Positions 11,901-22,476 of a stretch of DNA of 55,091 nt are shown here, one piece after another; the first letter of the stretch is position 1; every line of letters starts with the position of its first letter. The notes under the pieces are model-generated. The model made no database searches. It saw nothing but the letters and a program-made list of their open reading frames with translations, and was not told the DNA's origin. The translations under genes were made by a program, and so were the position numbers. The stretch is from Zygnema cylindricum (taxonomy: Eukaryota > Streptophyta > Zygnematophyceae > Zygnematales > Zygnemataceae): positions 1 to 55,091 of the forward strand of contig JBBHKE010000825.1 of NCBI GenBank assembly GCA_037447655.1. The letters are read 5' to 3'.

Positions 11901-12780
11901 TCATTTCTGGTTCGGGCACCAAAATGATTCGTTAACTACAACACCACCGTCACAAATGTCACACATTAGATTCTATACGACCTACAACCTCATAAGAACT
12001 TGCACGAATAAGGTGCTTCAGTTTTGCTAAAAGACAACCCGGTTTAAGGGCTTCAATACCCCTTTTATCGCCATGATGAGATTATTTGGGGTTATCTTGG
12101 TTGAGCAATGGACTACATTTAAGCAAAAAAAAAAAAAAAAACTATATTCACCTGAAACCCATTTCCATTTTCAAAAAGTCGAAAAAAGAGAAGAAAAAAG
12201 TTGTTTCCCCTTTCTCACCTACAACAACCTCCTGGCATGCTTTTAGAACTTCCTTGCTTCGTTTCTCTTCGAAAAAAGCTTCCTCTGCCTTCTCAAGGAC
12301 CGTAAAAGCGTTCTCCCAGCAAGTATACACCTCCTTTTTGAGAAAATCTTCACATTGTCCAATCAGATTGTGAGGAGAATATTCGTCCGTCATTCGAAAA
12401 TATTCGGCCGCCAAAAGAATCGGAAGCACGACGGACGGATCTAGGGGAGGGGCATCCGAGTAACAAAAAAGCGTGACGTGACGGAAGGCGGCTAAACCTC
12501 CTGGCAAAGTGGGCAGATCAATAAAAACGTGACAGCTGTCACGAGCTTCCTGACACCTGTCCTTAAAAAACTCGCTCCTCGCAAAGAGAGGGAAGCGATG
12601 GAGATGATAGGGATTTCCTGCCACCTGGACTGTCACGTCACTGAGGAACCCTAAGGACAAAAGTGATGTCCACGGAGAGTGGGAGGGAGAGTAGGGAGAG
12701 GAGGGAGAGGAGGGAGAGGAGGCAGAAGAGAGAGAGGAGGGAGAGGAGGAAGAGCAGGGAGAGGAGGGAGAGGAGGCCAT
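8114..12780 (-). CDS. Predicted BTB-NPH3 protein with C-terminal WD40 propeller (three-exon gene model)
   Basis: Predicted minus-strand gene with exons 12780-12219, 11649-10712 and 8992-8114, giving 792 residues. The ATG at 12780 has a strong plant context (AACAATGGCC). Intron 1 has donor G|GTGAGA and acceptor TTTTTTGTGCAG and splits a codon after base 1 on both sides. Intron 2 has donor GAG|GTAAAT and acceptor TTTCTTTGCAG, phase 0 on both sides. Residues 1-40 are Ser/Pro-rich, about 45-150 BTB, 189-480 NPH3 domain, 480-500 coiled coil, 501-792 WD40-like repeats. NPH3/RPT2-like proteins are plant adaptors for CUL3 ubiquitin ligases, often in auxin or light signalling; a propeller could bind the substrate (inference). 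The usual family tail after the coiled coil is absent. Each domain call is firm; the fusion rests on phase-matched splice sites and on exon 3 having no ATG at its start. The alternative is two adjacent genes. Confidence 0.7.
8993..10711 (-). other. Predicted intron 2 (1719 bp) with pyrimidine tracts on the opposite strand
   Basis: Donor GAG|GTAAATGG and acceptor TTTGTTTCTTTGCAG|GGA on the minus strand. Inside are two CT-rich plus-strand tracts (about 9700-9930 and 10180-10380). No additional exon with a recognisable domain was seen, but a small one cannot be excluded. Confidence 0.65.
10712..11649 (-). CDS. Exon 2: NPH3 domain and coiled coil
   Basis: Encodes residues 188-500. Family landmarks are LGVLLDQYL (about 376-384), the YDAIDKLIELNP helix (about 418-429), IRLCGYLEPLKIS (about 437-449) and ALQNGRMRLQQNFISALYW (about 456-474), matching the end of the NPH3 domain where A-Q-N-R-L-P residues are normally conserved (here ALQNGRMRL). 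A short heptad-like helix with LETNLKRLQEEVGEIKEE follows, ending exactly at the donor. Position-specific differences from the usual family motif suggest a divergent member. Reading on past the donor gives only a Phe-rich tail from the intronic A-tract, which supports splicing here. Confidence 0.82.
11650..12218 (-). other. Predicted intron 1 (569 bp)
   Basis: Donor GTAG|GTGAGA and acceptor TTTTTTGTGCAG|ATTATG on the minus strand. Its removal joins the BTB exon to the NPH3 exon in frame (codon split 1+2). Translating through it gives a Phe-rich run and a stop. Confidence 0.8.
12219..12780 (-). CDS. Exon 1: Ser/Pro-rich leader and BTB/POZ domain
   Basis: Encodes residues 1-187 plus one base. 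The first 40 residues are almost all Ser and Pro, written in TCC-type repeats (about 12670-12780). The BTB fold starts at LGFLSDVTVQVAG and carries the NPH3-type features HLHRFPL, then LPGG followed by AFRHVTLFCYSD, then AAEYFRMTDEY, NLI and EDFL. This spacing is typical of the NPH3/RPT2-like BTB rather than the animal kelch type. BTB domains of this family are CUL3-binding modules. The frame is open upstream to 12864 but only through a GTG, so the ATG at 12780 is preferred. Confidence 0.85.
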
Positions 12781-12931
12781 TGTTGAGGGAATAAATGCTG
12801 TGCAGGTGCACTGACGATATTGAACCGAGGACGAGGGAAAAGACAAAAATTTACTCCTGTCCACAAGTCCACTCCATGGACAACAAATTAGAATTCAATT
12901 GTGCTCAATTTTTTCTCAAATCAAATTGTGC

Positions 12932-12939
12932 TTTTTATA
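12932..12939 (-). promoter_or_regulatory. Candidate TATA box for the BTB-NPH3-WD40 gene
   Basis: The minus strand reads CTTGTATAAAAAGCAC about 155 bases upstream of the predicted ATG. It would give a 5' UTR near 120 nt. Position and sequence fit a plant TATA box; no transcription data are available. Confidence 0.5.
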
Positions 12940-12944
12940 CAAGA

Positions 12945-14613
12945 GAGTAAAAATTCAAATTCCGAAGGGGGTGGGTAAAATGCAATTGTGTTTTTCTCCA
13001 GATTCATTCTCACACCCACTAAAAGTAGTGTTTTTAATCTATTTTTATCTCCCATTCCAGCATTAAATTTTCCTCTATCTCGTTTTCACTACATTTATTT
13101 TCAAACTCTCCATCTTGGATTTGACCCTTTTTTAATTTATCCTTCTCCCATAATTATTATAGGAAAAGGCTCTAATGTAAAACTCCAACTAACATGGATA
13201 ACCCGCTTTTCTACAAACAAACATTCTAACATTATTAAATAAAAATCCATACGAGTAACAAGCAACTGAGTTAAAATTAGCTAGTGAAACTGACGAAGAA
13301 TGGATATGCTTGCCAAACATTGCAAATCCTCCAATTCTATAAAAATAATAAAAAATATAACAAGTTTTCCTAACCAACCAGTTGCCATTTCTTACCGGAA
13401 ATATGCCGATTCCGATGAACCGCTTAACTATCCTGTGTTAATATAAAAAAGATAAGAAAAGACAAACAACTATGAGTGTTATCAACATTGTTTTTTGGTC
13501 AGATGTCCCACAAAAAAAAATTGGCGCCTAATTTGCTTTATTAGAGATATTGACTGAGATTTACGGCGAAGATTCAAGCCGTAGTCTTTAAAATCGCGGT
13601 CCGATTTCCTATATTTCAAAAACCCGCGTCACGTCACGCCTATCTAGTCACGTCACGCTCAAAAAATTTTGAATTTCCCGTCGCGACACCTCTACGGAAT
13701 GTTAGATGGACAGTTTTGTCGCGTAACGGGAAAATCGATTCAACGTCGTGAAAGGTGACGTGACGGAACAACCCACGAAAAGCAGAACGTACGAAATTCG
13801 AGGTGTGTACGGATGACAACCGTCACGTCTCTGTTTTCTAGAGGAGACAACAGTATTGCACAGTACAGTGCTGTACTAAGTACAGGAACTGTGGGAAACG
13901 GAGAAGTTTGCACCAATGAGAGGTGAGAGAGAGCGGGCAATGAAGCTAAACCATAGTTGTCCTATTCGTACGGATTTCGATTTTTTTCCGAAAACTACGT
14001 AGTATTCGTTACTTTCATACCGTTCGTTAGTTTTCGCTGTACGATGTACGAAAACGTACGGAAACTGTCCCCTTAACCCTAAAAAATCCTTATAAATCCA
14101 AAAAACGTACGAAAACCATACGGAAATGTACGTCGTTGTACGACATGTATACCCTAAAAAACCTAGGAGTACGGATAATGTAAGGCAGCTGTACTATAAT
14201 TTACCGGAATGTACGAAATGCACAGGACGTACCCTAAACACCCTAAAATCCCCCCATCACTAACCCTAAAAGTACTGAAATATACGGACGCCATACGTAG
14301 ATGTACGAATAATGTAAGTCCGTATAACTGAAATATACGGAAAAGTACTAAAATGTACCCTAAAAATCTCAAAATAATAACCGTCAAAAGTATGAAAAAA
14401 TACGGACACTGTACGTAAATGTACGAATAATAGCTGGTTGTTTAACATAAATATTTGAGAACGCACGAGAATGTACCCTAAAACTCCTCAAACCCCCTAA
14501 AAAAGCTGAAATGTACGAAAATAGTACGCAGATGTACGAAAATGTACGGTTACATAGTCACGTACGCATTTAATAACATTTTTTTCATCGTTAAATGCGT
14601 ATCGTGCATAGGT
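12945..14613. other. Intergenic; contains a GTACG/CCCTAAA-rich stretch
   Basis: No gene recognised. About 13975-14570 is dense in GTACG(A/G)AA motifs alternating with telomere-like CCCTAAA words (for example near 14076, 14152, 14230, 14352 and 14476). The repeats are irregular rather than a clean tandem array. Confidence 0.5.
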
Positions 14614-15440
14614 TGAAACTCTGAGACCTCCATTGGCCCTCAGAGTATGCAGATCCAAAAGAAGCTAATCTAGATAGTGCCGACTCCAAGTTAATATAAA
14701 CCCAAGTGACTGACCCCTTGACAGTCAGAACCCCAATATAGATTCACCCCTGTGAAATAACACTTTCTGTGTGCTCAGTTCCACCACAGAATGCAAAGTT
14801 AGAATATGAGATTTGGACACATTCACCCACTTTGACTTTCCCTTAGAAATACAGCCACCCTGGCAAACAAAAACTCTGACCGACTACACCCCTGTGTAGC
14901 CTAGACTCCCCTGAGTCCGCAGCAAAAAGAATCACTGAAAATGGTCAAGTAAATTGATAGTTATGACTGGCCAAAGTTTGCCATTTATACAGGGTGCTCT
15001 CTGGGAGAGGCAGCTGCCTACCCAAAATTTATCTAAGTCCTATTCCCTCTCTAAAACTCTATCTACTGAAGTACGGCACCAATCAAATTACTGTATCGTA
15101 CATAAAAGTACAGGTGCCGGTGTACTTTATGTACGGCCATTGTACGACATGGCAAAAATGTCGACACGTGTCATATCCGGATTTGTTCCCGTAATCTCCG
15201 GAGTTGCCGCAATCCAATGTAGTGTTACCACGTGTCACTTAATGTGGCGGTGATCGCAAACCGCCAAAATCGTACGCCGCGATCTCGGCATCCTTCGCGG
15301 CCGTCCGATCAAATTTGGATTTCAATCGTGGCCGTCATAAATACCTGCGCGGTATTCTTTCCGGCGTCAAACAAACCGCGCGGTATTTATTTCGTAATCG
15401 TACCGTACGTCGTACTTTCCACAACTGTTTCTATGCAGTA
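14614..15440 (-). mobile_element. Degenerate, truncated LTR related to copia family X
   Basis: Starts TGAAACTCTGAGACCTCC like the X LTRs and follows them through CTGAGTC...AGCAAAAAGAATC, CTCTCTGGGAGAG, the CGTACGGCCATTGTACGACATGGC block and the GCGATCTCGGCATC...GGCCGTCCGAT block. It is about 150 bp longer near its start and loses similarity at about 15440, so its other end is missing. No internal retrotransposon sequence adjoins it. Confidence 0.7.
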
Positions 15441-15616
15441 TAAATCAGCGCTAAATTCCAAAATAACGTTTAAAAATATCGGTTACATGGGGACACGCCT
15501 TAAACAAACTGTCATAAGTGAGCTTCCCTATTTTGTATTTTTTTATGTGTGGCGGATGCCGCATAGTGTTAAGAACGGAGGTATCGCATACATGTCTAAC
15601 TGTCACATGGAAACTA

Positions 15617-15832
15617 CACCGTGTATCGCTATTAGGGTTAATATTTTTTTCGCCCTTAAAGTATTTCTTCTCTGTACACTCTTGTCCGATTTTCAATTTG
15701 AGACCGCCAATCGGAAGCTGAGAATCCAACCTTTAAGTTGCAACCGTCAGATTCTTCATCCGGAACGTTTGTACGGAGAAAAGATGTATTAAGTGGCAGA
15801 AAAAACGTTAACATTAATAGCGACTCGCGGTG
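15617..15832. mobile_element. Short MITE (216 bp), copy 1
   Basis: Begins CACCGTGTATCGCTATTAG after a TA and ends AATAGCGACTCGCGGTG. The interior is itself a long inverted repeat (CTTAAAGTATTTCTTCTCTGTAC near the left, GTACGGAGAAAAGATGTATTAAG near the right), with the motif CAATTTGAGACCGCCAATC in the centre. No coding capacity. Confidence 0.7.
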
Positions 15833-15839
15833 TCCAGTA

Positions 15840-16044
15840 CATTGTGAATCGCTATTAGCGTCAATGATTTTTCCGCCACTTAAAACATCTTTTCCCCGTA
15901 CACACTTGTTGGACTTTCAATTTGAGACCGCCAATCAGAAGTTGAGAATGTTAAATTTCAATCGTGAACTTCAGATCCACAATCCTACAAGTGTGTACGG
16001 AGAAAAGATGTTTTAAGTGGCGAAAAAAACAGCGATTCACGGTG
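15840..16044. mobile_element. Short MITE (205 bp), copy 2
   Basis: TA-flanked on both sides (15838-15839, 16045-16046). Ends are CATTGTGAATCGCTATTAG and AGCGATTCACGGTG. It is the same family and orientation as the neighbour at 15617, with the same central CAATTTGAGACCGCCAATC motif, and lies only 7 bp from it. Confidence 0.75.
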
Positions 16045-16324
16045 TACTGTACAAATTGTGTAACAACGTTGTCTGAAAATTTTTCCTTAGAATTGGAATA
16101 CACGTCATTGGAATTCTTTGTCGTTTTCCTTGAAAATTCAATGCCGAACGAGAAAAACTTTAGCTGTACCAAAAAATCAATTTTTTTACAGTACAGTGAA
16201 CGTCAATTCGATAATTTGAATGTACTCCATGTTTGTCGTCATGTGAACACATTTTGGCGTTTTCTTCTTTTCGACCCCCGGGCAACAAAATCCAGCCCAT
16301 CAAAAAACTTCATCAAAAATCGCC

Positions 16325-16500
16325 TAACGAGGGGATTTCAATCGTCATCAATTGCCGTAAGTTTTGTAGTCATCTTCAACCGTCACAGAGTTGTACCTAG
16401 GTCTACAATCGTAACATGTCAAAGTTCCTATTTCATTTTCGCACAAAGTTTCGATTTCATTTTCGCACAATGGGAAGCTCTTCAAAGTAGTACGAAAAAT
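16325..16500. repeat. Fragment of the inverted-repeat family found at 610-3610
   Basis: Contains, in the same order as the inner arms of that element, GTCATCAATTG, GTTTTGTAGTCATCT, AACCGTCACA and TTCAAAGTAGTACG blocks. It is a third, isolated copy. Confidence 0.55.
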
Positions 16501-17118
16501 CTTCACTACACCGTCGATCGTATTTAGCGTGTAGAAATTATTAGTGTGTAGAATAATTTAGTGTCATGTACACTAATTATGACTTAGAAAAATTTCGAAA
16601 AAAAATTATACACTAATTTATCAACGAACGCCAATATGGGTACAATTGATTTGTCGAGAGGATATTCACAGTAATACAGGTAAAAGTACAAATTCTGACA
16701 ATTCGTACACTGTCGGATACTTTCACTCTAATTATTCCTAACTCTAATTTCGGCTTTTTAGGGTGTAGGCAATACGCGTCAAATAAATGTACACTAAAAC
16801 AGGTACAAGTACGAAATCTTTTAATTCACAGGGCAGTTTTTCGTGTGATAACAGATATTTTTTAAGAATATCCGTACTTGTATAGTGAAAATAAGTTTTG
16901 AAGTACCTTAATCATTAAAAGGTTTTTAATAGGCTGAAAATTGAACTTCTAGTAACTTTGTGATGAGGTGTACAATTTATACCAATATGCAAATCTGGAT
17001 GCACGAAAAAAGACCTGTATAATGTGCAGATGGCAGAAACATTACTCGTATCAATTTAATTAATCTTTTTTGGAAAATCCTACTTTTGACTTTCTGTGAA
17101 ATTTTGTATGTAGCAAAC
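16501..17118. other. AT-rich intergenic DNA with MITE-like debris
   Basis: Holds scattered CTAATTATxA and TTAGTGTGTAGA motifs like those at MITE ends, but no complete element or gene could be delimited. Confidence 0.4.
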
Positions 17119-17120
17119 TA

Positions 17121-17739
17121 CACCGCAAATCGTAATTAGAGTAAAGAAAAAATTAGAGTAAAAAAACAAAAAAAAAACAATTAGAGTTATGAACGCTAAT
17201 TTGTGTGATAGAACTTTTTCACAGAGGAAGTTTACTCTAATTTATTTAAGTACTCTATATTGGGTTATGTCGGCAATAATTATCCGCGCTGTAATCATGA
17301 ACACTAAATTACGTAGATTTACAGAATCTGTCAGTCCGTATAGTTTGACGTCATTATGACGTTAGTATTATTTGTCGCGCTGAATGTCAGTTAATGTTCA
17401 CACTGACGACGATGTTGTCGACGGACGAGAGTTATGCGAACGGCTTTTTTTTTCGATGTGATTGATTTTTTTGTTTAGTGCGATTTCACGTGCGAGTGCG
17501 ATTCAATTAAATCATTATTTGTACCTAATTACTTATAAAAGTACAATTTTGCACGGTCGGACGTCGTCCGTCCTCCACACTATTTAAAACGAAACAATAT
17601 TAGAATTTATTACGCTAATTAAACCTTACCTTAAATAGTATAATGAAAAATTTAGAATCATTTACTCTATTTAAGGTGATACAGTCGAAATTTAGGGCGA
17701 CCGAACTAGCGTTATTTACTCTAATTACGAGTCACGGTG
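17121..17739. mobile_element. MITE-like element (R2) with TA target duplication
   Basis: TIRs CACCGCAAATCGTAATTAG and TTACGAGTCACGGTG, flanked by TA (17119-17120, 17740-17741). It shares with R1 the subterminal TTTACTCTAATTTATT and the GCACGGTCGGACGTC core, and with the element at 47935/54869 the GTTCACACTGACGACGATG block. It provides an uninterrupted version of the site (ACCTT at 17628-17632) where element X-alpha inserted in the third copy. Confidence 0.8.
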
Positions 17740-18172
17740 TAGAGTCCAAAATACTTCTTCAAAGTATTGATTACATGGGACACAACCTAAGTCATCCTAT
17801 GCTCTACATTTTTGTCGAGAAAAAACAAAAAATATTCGTCCTCACCTCTAAAAAATCCAAAAATAGCCAACACTCCAAGATGCTCCACGGCATGCTAAAA
17901 AATATGGTCATTTCGTATTGAAGTCAATCTTGATCAGAACGTCATATCTCAACTATCATATTTGCAAAGTTGAATATCTTTAAATATTTGTTTGTTTCAC
18001 GCACCCATGGGCGTTGTGGCTATCCAAAGTTTGTAATTATTCCAACAACACTCTTTGGGCGTTGTTCTTTTAGAGGCTCAATCTTGAATTGGTCCACAAT
18101 AAAACTGTCGAAACCGTCGAAGGGGGGAATTTCCCACCTATCCTCCTCACCTCCCCTTCTTCCCTCCACCTT

Positions 18173-18428
18173 GTTGACGTACGCAAATAGTACGCTCAAT
18201 ATTCGGAAAAAAGGACTCACCACCTACAATATCCGTGTTGGTGACGTAGTGGCTAGCGTATTCACAACTTAAGTGAAAAGTCTCAAGTTCGAATGTTGGC
18301 TGGCTCATCATTCCCTTGAACGAGATCGTCCATTTAATCCCTCGATTCTAAGAATTCTTACATTGTATCAAAGCCACAATAATCGGTCAAAAGTGGACTT
18401 TATGATCTGCTACCTCTCAAGAGGCAAT
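18173..18428 (+). repeat. SINE-like tRNA-derived unit, copy 1
   Basis: Begins GTTGACGTACGCAAATAG. Contains an A-box-like GACGTAGTGGCTAGCG (about 18241-18256), an anticodon-loop-like ACTTAAGTG, a B-box-like AGTTCGAATGT (about 18288-18298) and GGCTGGCTCATCATTCCCTT. It is followed directly by a second copy. Size and internal Pol III promoter layout fit a short interspersed element. Confidence 0.6.
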
Positions 18429-18612
18429 GTTGATGTACGCAAATAGAATCGCCTGACGCCCGGAAATATAAAATAGACTCACCAACCGCAATATTCAAGA
18501 TGGTGGCGCAGCTGTTGGTGCATTCGCAACTTAAGTGAAAGGTCCCAAGTTCAAATCTTGGCCGGCTCATCATTCCCTTTAATGGGGTCGTTCATTCTCT
18601 CCTTCGATTTTA
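18429..18612 (+). repeat. SINE-like tRNA-derived unit, copy 2
   Basis: Begins GTTGATGTACGCAAATAG, 256 bp after copy 1. Box A-like TGGCGCAGCTGTTGG (about 18506), loop CTTAAGT, box B-like AAGTTCAAATCTT (about 18550). The T-arm-like CCAAG-TTCAAAT-CTTGG forms a perfect 5-bp stem with a 7-nt loop. The anticodon-loop position reads CTTAAGT, resembling tRNA-Leu(UAA). The acceptor stem pairs poorly, so it is not called as a functional tRNA gene. Confidence 0.6.
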
Positions 18613-19140
18613 CAACACACCTCTAGATGTACTCCTCCAATCCTCCCCTCTTTTCTTTCATTTCTTCTTCCCCCATATCTGTTTTCTCCATCTTTTTCCC
18701 CCTCCTCCTCATCCCATCCTCTCCTCCCCACTTTTGTTTTTTTTCCCCTCTCTTTCATTGTCCTAACATACGGGTTTCCTCCCCTCTCCTCCTCTCTTGC
18801 TCCTCCGTGTACCCTTTTTCTCACCTCGTTACCTTTTGTCTTCATAAATCCCCTCTCCAACACTCGTTCTCCTCTCTTTTCTTTGATGTTCCTCTTCTCC
18901 CAACCTCATCTTTCCTACCTCAACTCGTTCTCTTTTTTCCCTCCCTCCCGTTTTCTCCTCCTCCTCTTCTTGTCACCTCTCGTGCCTACTCATTTTCCCT
19001 TAGTTGTGGCTTGCTTCCCTCCTCGCATCATCATCCTCCTCCTATCACGCCCTCTTAATCGCGTCTGCTATATTCCCTTTTCTTTTCATCTCCTCCACTC
19101 TCCCACCCCTCTCTTTGTATTCTTCCCTCTCTCGTGTTAC
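18613..19140 (+). repeat. CT-rich tract
   Basis: Degenerate plus-strand polypyrimidine, like 3845-4395, directly after the SINE-like pair. The overlapping Ser/Pro-rich ORFs here are compositional. Confidence 0.85.
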
Positions 19141-21467
19141 CGTTCTCTCCTCCTTGTTGAAATGTACACCTTTAGGAGATACGAATCAGTATATTGGTTT
19201 TGTCTCAATCACATCATTAAACACCCTCTCACTATTAATCATAATTCTCAGCGATACACCATGACGATTTGGGCGAACCGTGATTTCTAACCTTCATAGT
19301 TGCAATCTCAAGTGTGAAAGATAGTGTAGGAAGAGATATCGACGGATCAATAGTTCGTCGTTAGGGGAGAAACCGAAGAAAGATAATGAGTGGGAATATA
19401 AATAGCAAGAAACACACACTTAAGGCATCTCACACACTCAATTTCACACCACAAAAAGCAAAAGTGATCCGTTTTAGTATTGTATTATAGTAAGCTCTCC
19501 ATTTTTATATCCTACACAAATTTTTCGAATGGTTCACAATGCAATCCCAAGTTTTCAATCGAGCGATCGAGAAAGAGCTCTCACACGAATAAATGGAAGA
19601 GGAATAGATTGTCAAGTCAACCCCTTATAGTAAGTCACCAAATGATAGATTAAGTGAAAAAAAGATAGAGAGAAAGACAAAATAGAAAATATCCAATGTA
19701 GAAAGTAAAAAAGTACTCTCAAGAATTAGTTTGTGTAGTCACTTTTTAGTCAAGGGCCAATGGGGTGAAATTCCATGTGAACCCCGCATAAAAACTACAA
19801 ATGTTAGAACAATCAAATTTCTAATTTAAGCTAAGTTTTACTTTCTTTGCTAAAATTTCTATGCTGAAAGAAAGTTATTAAAAGTGGTAATCTTTCTAGC
19901 TTGTATGTATTACTTTTGTGTTTTATGGGAACGCCTCGCAATAATGGTTTATTCAAGTATGGTGGAATAATGTAATGCCACCCGAATGATTTCCATAACT
20001 AAAAATACAATACGCACTGAACTAAGTGCATCAAACACAAATCTAGTTTGATCGCTTTTTGTACATTTCGTAGTATAATTCTGTAGGAGCGGACGTAATT
20101 TCATAATGTTATTAGATTCGTCAAATGCCATCAATATGAATATTCTCCAAAAATTTCAAAACTCACACTTCTATTGGAGTTTGGAGGGTATTGCTCGTAT
20201 CCCACAATTTTTAATCTACGTTGAACGATGCAAATTTTCCAGCGTTAAGTGTCAAAACGTAATGTTTACTTTAAACTCATTAAAGTTTAACTCGCGCACC
20301 ATTTTCACCTCTTGGTTGGTCCGTGCGGTTTAGATATTGAGACAAGTTATAGTTTGACTCCACTAACAATCACCAAACAGTTTTGCTCGTGAAATGCGAC
20401 TTTGCCTTTGCAACGTGGATATTGGGATTTTGTTCTTTCAAATTTGTGGCATGACCATGTGGGCTAAAAACATGAAATCTGGTGCTAGTAATTGCGAGCT
20501 AAGAGAGGGAGATCTACGTGCCCACACAAAACCAAGGTCGATTGAAGTAGCAAAGGCAAGATTTGATTACAAATCAAGAAGGGGTATGTCAAGATGAAAA
20601 AGAAAATAATCTACAAAGTTCGTAATTTATCACCATCCAGGTCATCATCACTTGGAGGTGGATTCGGATCTTTCGAGAAACGGAGATTTCTCCATGCGGT
20701 TTCTATCAAAAAATCGTTGATCCATGTAACATCAAAGACCATCAATGAGTTTTTGAAGTCGGTCTCCCACTATGTAATTCTCCTCATTCCATTCCTTGTT
20801 TTGACCAAACAGATTGGGTGGAAGAGATGCCTAAAAAACGCCACTCGAAACGTAAAAGGAGCATCACTAGGTTCGAGATCCGATGAAGACTCTGACTTAT
20901 CCGACGGATCAATATCCGGCGGAGGAAGAGAAGGAGATGGAGACCAAGTTGGTTTCTTCTTTCTTTCCCCTATGGGCGAAGCTAGCCACTTTGACCACTA
21001 AGGTACAAAAAGACAAAGGAGAACAAAACTACAATGCATTTAACAGACGTATGACTGAAGCTTTATAAGAGCACAAATTGAAACATAAATACGAGGAAAA
21101 GAGAACAACACCAAACTAAACGGATAATCTCTAAAAGCGTTAATGCGCGTGTCAATCAATTCCACAATTGAACTAACAACCAACACACTTACGTCACCTT
21201 TTTAGACAGTTACGCTTGGGAGTTTTGCTAATGCTAATGAACAACAAAATTATAGTATTCTATATCGAGAAAAAACTTATTCCATTAAAACCAATAACTA
21301 TTGTTATCGATCTACTAGTTATTGAGCGGTGAGGTATCTTGATATGGCCTGAAACCAACAAAATATTATCCGTTGGGACCAGGTCCTACAAATAGCAAAA
21401 ATTTAGAACGGAAATAATGCGGAGATTTGGGTGAGGGGTGGGGGGAGCGGGGGGTGGGGTGTTTTTT
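19141..21467. other. Intergenic with unassigned ORFs (20394-20597, 20594-21001)
   Basis: The ORF 20594-21001 (plus, 135 codons) has a basic start (MKKKIIYKVR), a hydrophobic stretch near residues 57-73 and an Asp/Ser/Gly-rich end (SRSDEDSDLSDGSISGGG). I recognise no family. An overlapping frame at 20883-21068 also stays open. The rest is AT-rich with no repeat or RNA gene recognised. It could be a decayed retroelement gag, but there is no zinc knuckle. Confidence 0.3.
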
Positions 21468-22476
21468 TGCAATTATGTGTCCCCTATTAGACTACAGAAT
21501 TCAGGAAGCCTCTAGATAGCTTTTGGCTAACCCTTCTTCAGTTAGGATCACAGATACTCAAGTATGCAAACAAGCAATCTAACGCACCCGTGTGCAGTCT
21601 GGAATCCCCTAAGTCTTGAGCAAAAGAAATCATTGAAAAAGCCCAACCAGACGACTAATTATCAAGTGGCAAAGATACCAAAATATATACAAGCTCATTG
21701 GGAGTGAGGCGGCTACCTCCTAAATCTCCTAAGTCCTAAACCCCTCTCACAACCCCTATCGACTGATGTACGAACCAATCAGAGAACTATAAAGTACAAA
21801 AAGGTATAATGGCCAGTGTACTTTCTGTACGGTCTGTGTACGACTTGGCCATTGAGTGGATGTCTGTCTCTTCCGGACTAGCCGTCAAGCTCTCCGGAAT
21901 TCCCGCTCTCCAATGTTATCTTGCCACGTGGCACCATGTCATGTCACACCCAAAAACCGCCAAAAAGCGCCCATTCCGGGATCTCGCCGATGATGCGCCC
22001 CGTCGGATCCAAAATGGCTTTAAATGCTAGCCATTGAAAATCGATGACCGGTAAATTTGTTTCGTGCGGTTTCACGTTCGCACTGTAATTCAATTTTGTT
22101 TTTATGTGACTTATCTGTAATTTCGTTAATCGGATTATTTAGCTCTGACACATTTAAATACTTATCATACCCCATGTACTCTAACGGACTTCAATGACAA
22201 ACCGGCTAAGGTTGACGGCTACGCCTCGCCCTACCAGTCGGAGGTTTGAGTCCTGCCGGACTCAACCTTTTTGATAGAGGTGACTTATGTCACTTCTTCT
22301 GACCTGCATAAGGAGCCAAGGCATCCATGGCTCCACCACCCTCTCCCTCCTTAGTAACTACCATAAGTATGAGGGATAGAGAGGAGAGGTTGAGGCAGAC
22401 TGCCTATGCTTTTCTTTTCTATTTCCACTAAGCTATTCAGACTTAAAAAATACTTTATTATTCTAATAATTCAACA
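21468..22476 (-). mobile_element. Degenerate solo LTR related to copia family X
   Basis: Starts TGCAATTATGTGTCC and runs through X-LTR blocks: AGCCTCTAGATAGC, AGCAAAAGAAATCATTGA, GTACTTTCTGTACGG, GTGTACGACTTGGCC, GATCTCGCCGATG, the tRNA-like GGCTAAGG...GGTTTGAGTCC segment and CCATGGCTCCACC...AGGCAGACTGCC, to a poorly defined end near TTCAACA. No internal retroelement sequence is attached. The boundaries are approximate. Confidence 0.6.

Noticed and set aside
18498-18570. Functional tRNA-Leu gene
   Set aside because: The acceptor and D-arm pair poorly, and the sequence continues as part of a longer duplicated unit.
18579-19290. Overlapping Ser/Pro/Phe-rich ORFs
   Set aside because: Low-complexity translations of the CT tract.
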